Shown: in pieces, positions 10,305 to 12,951 of the stretch
Position numbering within the stretch: position 1 is the stretch's first letter
Layout: each line of letters starts with the position of its first letter
NCBI GenBank assembly: GCA_023436925.1
Contig: JAEZHJ010000168.1
Location: 1-12,951 of the forward strand
Length of the DNA stretch: 12,951 nt
Direction: 5' to 3'
DNA from: Actinomycetes bacterium
GTDB lineage: Bacteria; Actinomycetota; Actinomycetes; Propionibacteriales; Propionibacteriaceae
Notes under the pieces: generated by a model
What the model was told of the DNA's origin: nothing
The model's input: the letters and a program-made list of their open reading frames with translations, nothing else
The model's database searches: none
Program-made: the position numbers and the translations under genes

Positions 10305-12951
10305 TGCGGTGGCTGCGCGGACTGCTCGCCCTGGTCGCGATCCTGGTCGTGGCACTGGGGGCCCCGATCCTGCTGCTGGGGTGGGGCCGGCTGGTCGGCC
10401 CGGCGGGCTGGCGTGGCGACGACGGCTCGCTGCTGCTCGCCATCCTCACCCTCGCCGGCTGGCTGGCATGGCTGGTCTTCACGCTTGCCACCGCCGCCGA
10501 AGTGGTCCGGTACGCCAGTGGAAACCGGTTCGTGGTCAACCTGCCGCTGCTCGGCGGGCTGCAGGCGGCCTGCGCCGGCCTCGTCCTCGCGGTGGTGGCG
10601 CTGGCCGCGAGCAGCCAGGCCCCGGCCCAGCCCGCCCCGGCCGCGGCGCCAGTGGCGAACTCGGCTCCGGTGCGGGTGGAGCCGCCGCCCGAACCGCCGC
10701 CCTCGCCCGTTGTGACCCCCGTGACCGCCCCCGAGGATGACCGACCTAGGTATGCGGTGGCAGTCGGCGACGACCTGTGGACGATCGCTGAACGCGTGCT
10801 GGGCGAGGGCCGCCGCTGGCGGGAACTCCAGCGCGCCAACCCGGACCTGCTGGCCGACCCCACCCGGCAGCTCACCCCGGGCGCCCGGCTCGCGCTGCCC
10901 GCCGACGCAACTCCTCCTCCGCGTGCCGCGCGCCCCGAACCCGCCCCACAGCGCACGGCCGACCGGGAGACCCCCGGCACGGTCACCGTCGAGCGCGGGG
11001 ACACCCTCAGCGGGCTCGCCCTGGAACACCTCGGCAAGGCGGGCCGCTGGCCGCGCATCGCCGCGGCCAATGACGACCTGATCGAGGATCCCGACCACAT
11101 CGAGGTCGGCTGGGTGCTCACGTTGCCGGATCGCCCGGTGCGGACGGGGGCGCACCGCCCGAGGGGCGACGCCCCCTCAGAGCCACCGCCGCAGTCGTCC
11201 GGTCCCGACGCGACCCCACCGGGCGAGACCCCCTCGAAGACTCACGATCCGCTGCCCCGTCCGGCCCCACGGCTCGACGAGCTGCCTCGCCCGAGGTCGG
11301 GGGACGTCTCGCTGCCGCGGTCGGAATCGACGCCGACGACCGAACCGGCGCAGGACCCGCCAGCTCAGCCCGATGATCGGCGGGATCAGCCCGGGTCCGA
11401 GCACGTCCCCGGTTCGGACGTCCTGCTGCTCGGTGGGCTGTCGGCGCTGGCGGCGGCCGGCCTGATGGGCGGGTGGCAGGCGAGGCGTCTGCTGCAGTCG
11501 CGGGTGAGGCAGCCGGGTCGTCGGGTGGCCCAGCCCTCCGACGACCTGGCCCGCTTCCACTCCGCGCTGGGCCGGCGGCAACTGCCCGACCACATCGCCA
11601 CCCTCGATGCCGCCCTTCGCGCGATCGGGCGCCACCACCACCAGTTCGCGGTCCCCCTGCCCGCGCTGGCGCAGGTCACCGTGACCCCGGACCGGCTGCT
11701 GTTCCAGTGGGCGGAACCGGCCGGCGACCCCCCGGATGGCTTCACCGGCGACCGGACGGCCTGGCTGCTCGACCGCACCACCGACCGGCCCGCCGCGCTG
11801 GTGGCCGACGACCACCCGTGTGCCTTCCCCGCCCTGGTCAGCCTCGGCACCGCTCCCGGCGGCGAGATCGTCCTGGTGGACGTGGAGCGGCCCGGAGTGC
11901 TGGGAATCGCAGCGGACAACCGCGAACTCCAGGTCGCCAGCCTCGCGTCGGTGGCCGTCGAGCTCGCCTGTGCGCCGTGGGCGGCCGAACTCAGCCTGGT
12001 CGTGATCGGCAAGGACGGCGCGCTCGCCCGCACCGCCGGAGGAGAGACCGTGACCTGGCTGCCCGACCACACCGCGGCGCTGGCCCGGTTGCGACGGCGT
12101 CACCAGGAGCGATCTCGCGCACTGGCCGGGCGAGAGTTGCGCCGGCTGCGGACCGATCCGGAAACCGCCGAGGCCGTGGCCCCCGAGGTCTATGTCTTCC
12201 ACGACCCGCTCCCGGCGCAGGTTCACGACGAGGTGGACCGGTTGCTGTCCGGCTCCCGGCTCGGCCTGGCGGCGGTGGTCTGCGCCACTGAGCCGGCCGG
12301 TGCCGCCTGGACGCTGTTCGGAGACCCGCTCCAGCCGTCCGGCCGGCTCCACGACACCCCGGTGCTGGCCGCCCACGCCATCCCCGAAGCCACCCGCAGC
12401 GCCGTCGAGTCGCTCTACCGGGTCGCCGAGTCCACCCGGACCGACCCGGCCCCGTGGTGGCCCGAGACCGACGAGACCAACCTGCTTCCCCTGCCCGCCC
12501 GCGCCCACCCGAGTGAGGACGACGTGGAGATTGTCAGTCTGCGCCCGCGGGAGCGGACGCATCCCACCCTGCTGCTGCTCGGCCCGGTCGACCTGATCGG
12601 CGCGGCCGGCCCGGAGCCGGCCCGCTCCCGCAGCCAGCTGATCGAGATGGCCAGCTGGATCCTGGAGTTCCCCGGGCGGACCGCCTCCCAGATGGCCGCC
12701 GGGCTGGGGATAGCCGAGACCACCCGCCGCTCGAACATGAGCCGGCTGCGCAGTTGGCTGGGCAGCGACCCTGCCGGCGAGCAGTATCTGCCCGATGCCT
12801 ATTCGGGACGGATCCGGCTCCACCCGGACGTGACCTCCGACCTGGGCCACCTGCGGCTGCTGACCGGGCCCGGGGTGAACCGGACCGGAGACACCGGCCT
12901 GGTCGCCGCTCTCGAACTCGTGCGCGGCGAACTGCTGGCCGATGCCGCGCC
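10304..12951 (+). CDS. Membrane-anchored LysM protein with cytoplasmic regulator-like region (3' partial)
   Basis: The frame is open from ATG 10304, with GGGAGG upstream, to the window end, so at least 882 aa. Order: TM helices at about 7-28, 43-65 and 82-103; a Pro-rich linker; LysM domain 1 (150-199, YAVAVGDDLWTIAERVLGEG start); LysM domain 2 (226-275, VTVERGDTLSGLALEHLG); a long Pro/Asp-rich linker; a fourth TM helix (about 373-391) followed by basic QARRLLQSRVRQPGRR; then a large soluble region. From about 774, RSQLIEMASWILEFPGRTASQMAAGLGIAETTRRSNMSRLRSWLG resembles the winged helix of SARP/BTAD-type regulators. The positive-inside rule gives N-in, LysM outside and C-terminal region in the cytoplasm. 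LysM binds peptidoglycan in known proteins. Actinobacterial Tad loci often encode such LysM/BTAD proteins, with roles not settled. The C-terminus, perhaps including the BTAD helices, lies beyond the window. Confidence 0.82.
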   Translation, partial: MRWLRGLLALVAILVVALGAPILLLGWGRLVGPAGWRGDDGSLLLAILTLAGWLAWLVFTLATAAEVVRYASGNRFVVNLPLLGGLQAACAGLVLAVVALAASSQAPAQPAPAAAPVANSAPVRVEPPPEPPPSPVVTPVTAPEDDRPRYAVAVGDDLWTIAERVLGEGRRWRELQRANPDLLADPTRQLTPGARLALPADATPPPRAARPEPAPQRTADRETPGTVTVERGDTLSGLALEHLGKAGRWPRIAAANDDLIEDPDHIEVGWVLTLPDRPVRTGAHRPRGDAPSEPPPQSSGPDATPPGETPSKTHDPLPRPAPRLDELPRPRSGDVSLPRSESTPTTEPAQDPPAQPDDRRDQPGSEHVPGSDVLLLGGLSALAAAGLMGGWQARRLLQSRVRQPGRRVAQPSDDLARFHSALGRRQLPDHIATLDAALRAIGRHHHQFAVPLPALAQVTVTPDRLLFQWAEPAGDPPDGFTGDRTAWLLDRTTDRPAALVADDHPCAFPALVSLGTAPGGEIVLVDVERPGVLGIAADNRELQVASLASVAVELACAPWAAELSLVVIGKDGALARTAGGETVTWLPDHTAALARLRRRHQERSRALAGRELRRLRTDPETAEAVAPEVYVFHDPLPAQVHDEVDRLLSGSRLGLAAVVCATEPAGAAWTLFGDPLQPSGRLHDTPVLAAHAIPEATRSAVESLYRVAESTRTDPAPWWPETDETNLLPLPARAHPSEDDVEIVSLRPRERTHPTLLLLGPVDLIGAAGPEPARSRSQLIEMASWILEFPGRTASQMAAGLGIAETTRRSNMSRLRSWLGSDPAGEQYLPDAYSGRIRLHPDVTSDLGHLRLLTGPGVNRTGDTGLVAALELVRGELLADAA

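Noticed and set aside
11177..12850. Long open frame antisense to the LysM protein
   Set aside because: Low-complexity Gly/Gln/Arg/His composition without motifs; the + strand frame is continuous and has recognisable domains.
1..12951. Defence system, biosynthetic cluster, prophage or insertion sequence
   Set aside because: No nuclease, toxin, phage, transposase or biosynthetic enzyme outside B12 metabolism was found on either strand.

Overview
This is a very GC-rich window with pervasive GTG starts, 1-4 nt start/stop overlaps and TAGRRT-type -10 candidates. It looks like a chromosomal segment of a high-GC actinobacterium. The order Propionibacteriales is a guess from overall flavour only and has not been tested. 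I see no rRNA, tRNA, CRISPR array or transposase.

Positions 1-3230 carry late cobalamin (B12) metabolism. After a small DUF1508/YegP-like protein on the + strand comes a stand-alone precorrin-2 dehydrogenase-type protein on the - strand. A cobalamin riboswitch then leads into overlapping cobT-cobS on the + strand, and cobU lies convergent to them. CobU activates cobinamide, CobT activates the lower base and CobS joins the two, so together they perform nucleotide-loop assembly.

Positions 3231-4059 are a transition zone. A divergent intergenic region with a candidate extended -10 and two mutually exclusive hairpins precedes a small unrecognised helix-turn-helix-like protein. Three tandem 21-bp units follow, and then the first of two matching promoter regions.

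Positions 4060-12951 are a Tad/Flp-type pilus locus in two collinear transcription units. Unit 1 is a CpaB-like SAF protein, a TadZ-like ATPase homologue without P-loop lysines, TadA, TadB and TadC, all joined by 1-4 nt overlaps and closed by a hairpin. Unit 2 is a Flp-like pilin, two TadE/F-like pseudopilins and a very large membrane protein that runs off the window. That last protein has three N-terminal TM helices, two LysM domains, a fourth TM helix and a C-terminal part resembling a winged helix/BTAD regulator. Between the two units, on the - strand, is a small membrane-protein gene split by an in-frame TAG.

The best lead is that both pilus units are preceded by the same three-part arrangement: a perfect DnaA-box-like TTATCCACAG, then TAGAGTC, then GAACCCACCCC. 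The box-to-TAGAGT distance differs by exactly 10 bp between the two copies. This suggests a common regulator for envelope machinery and pilins. The second lead is the final gene, whose predicted topology would let a wall-binding exterior report directly to a cytoplasmic regulatory domain. No prepilin peptidase gene is visible in the window.
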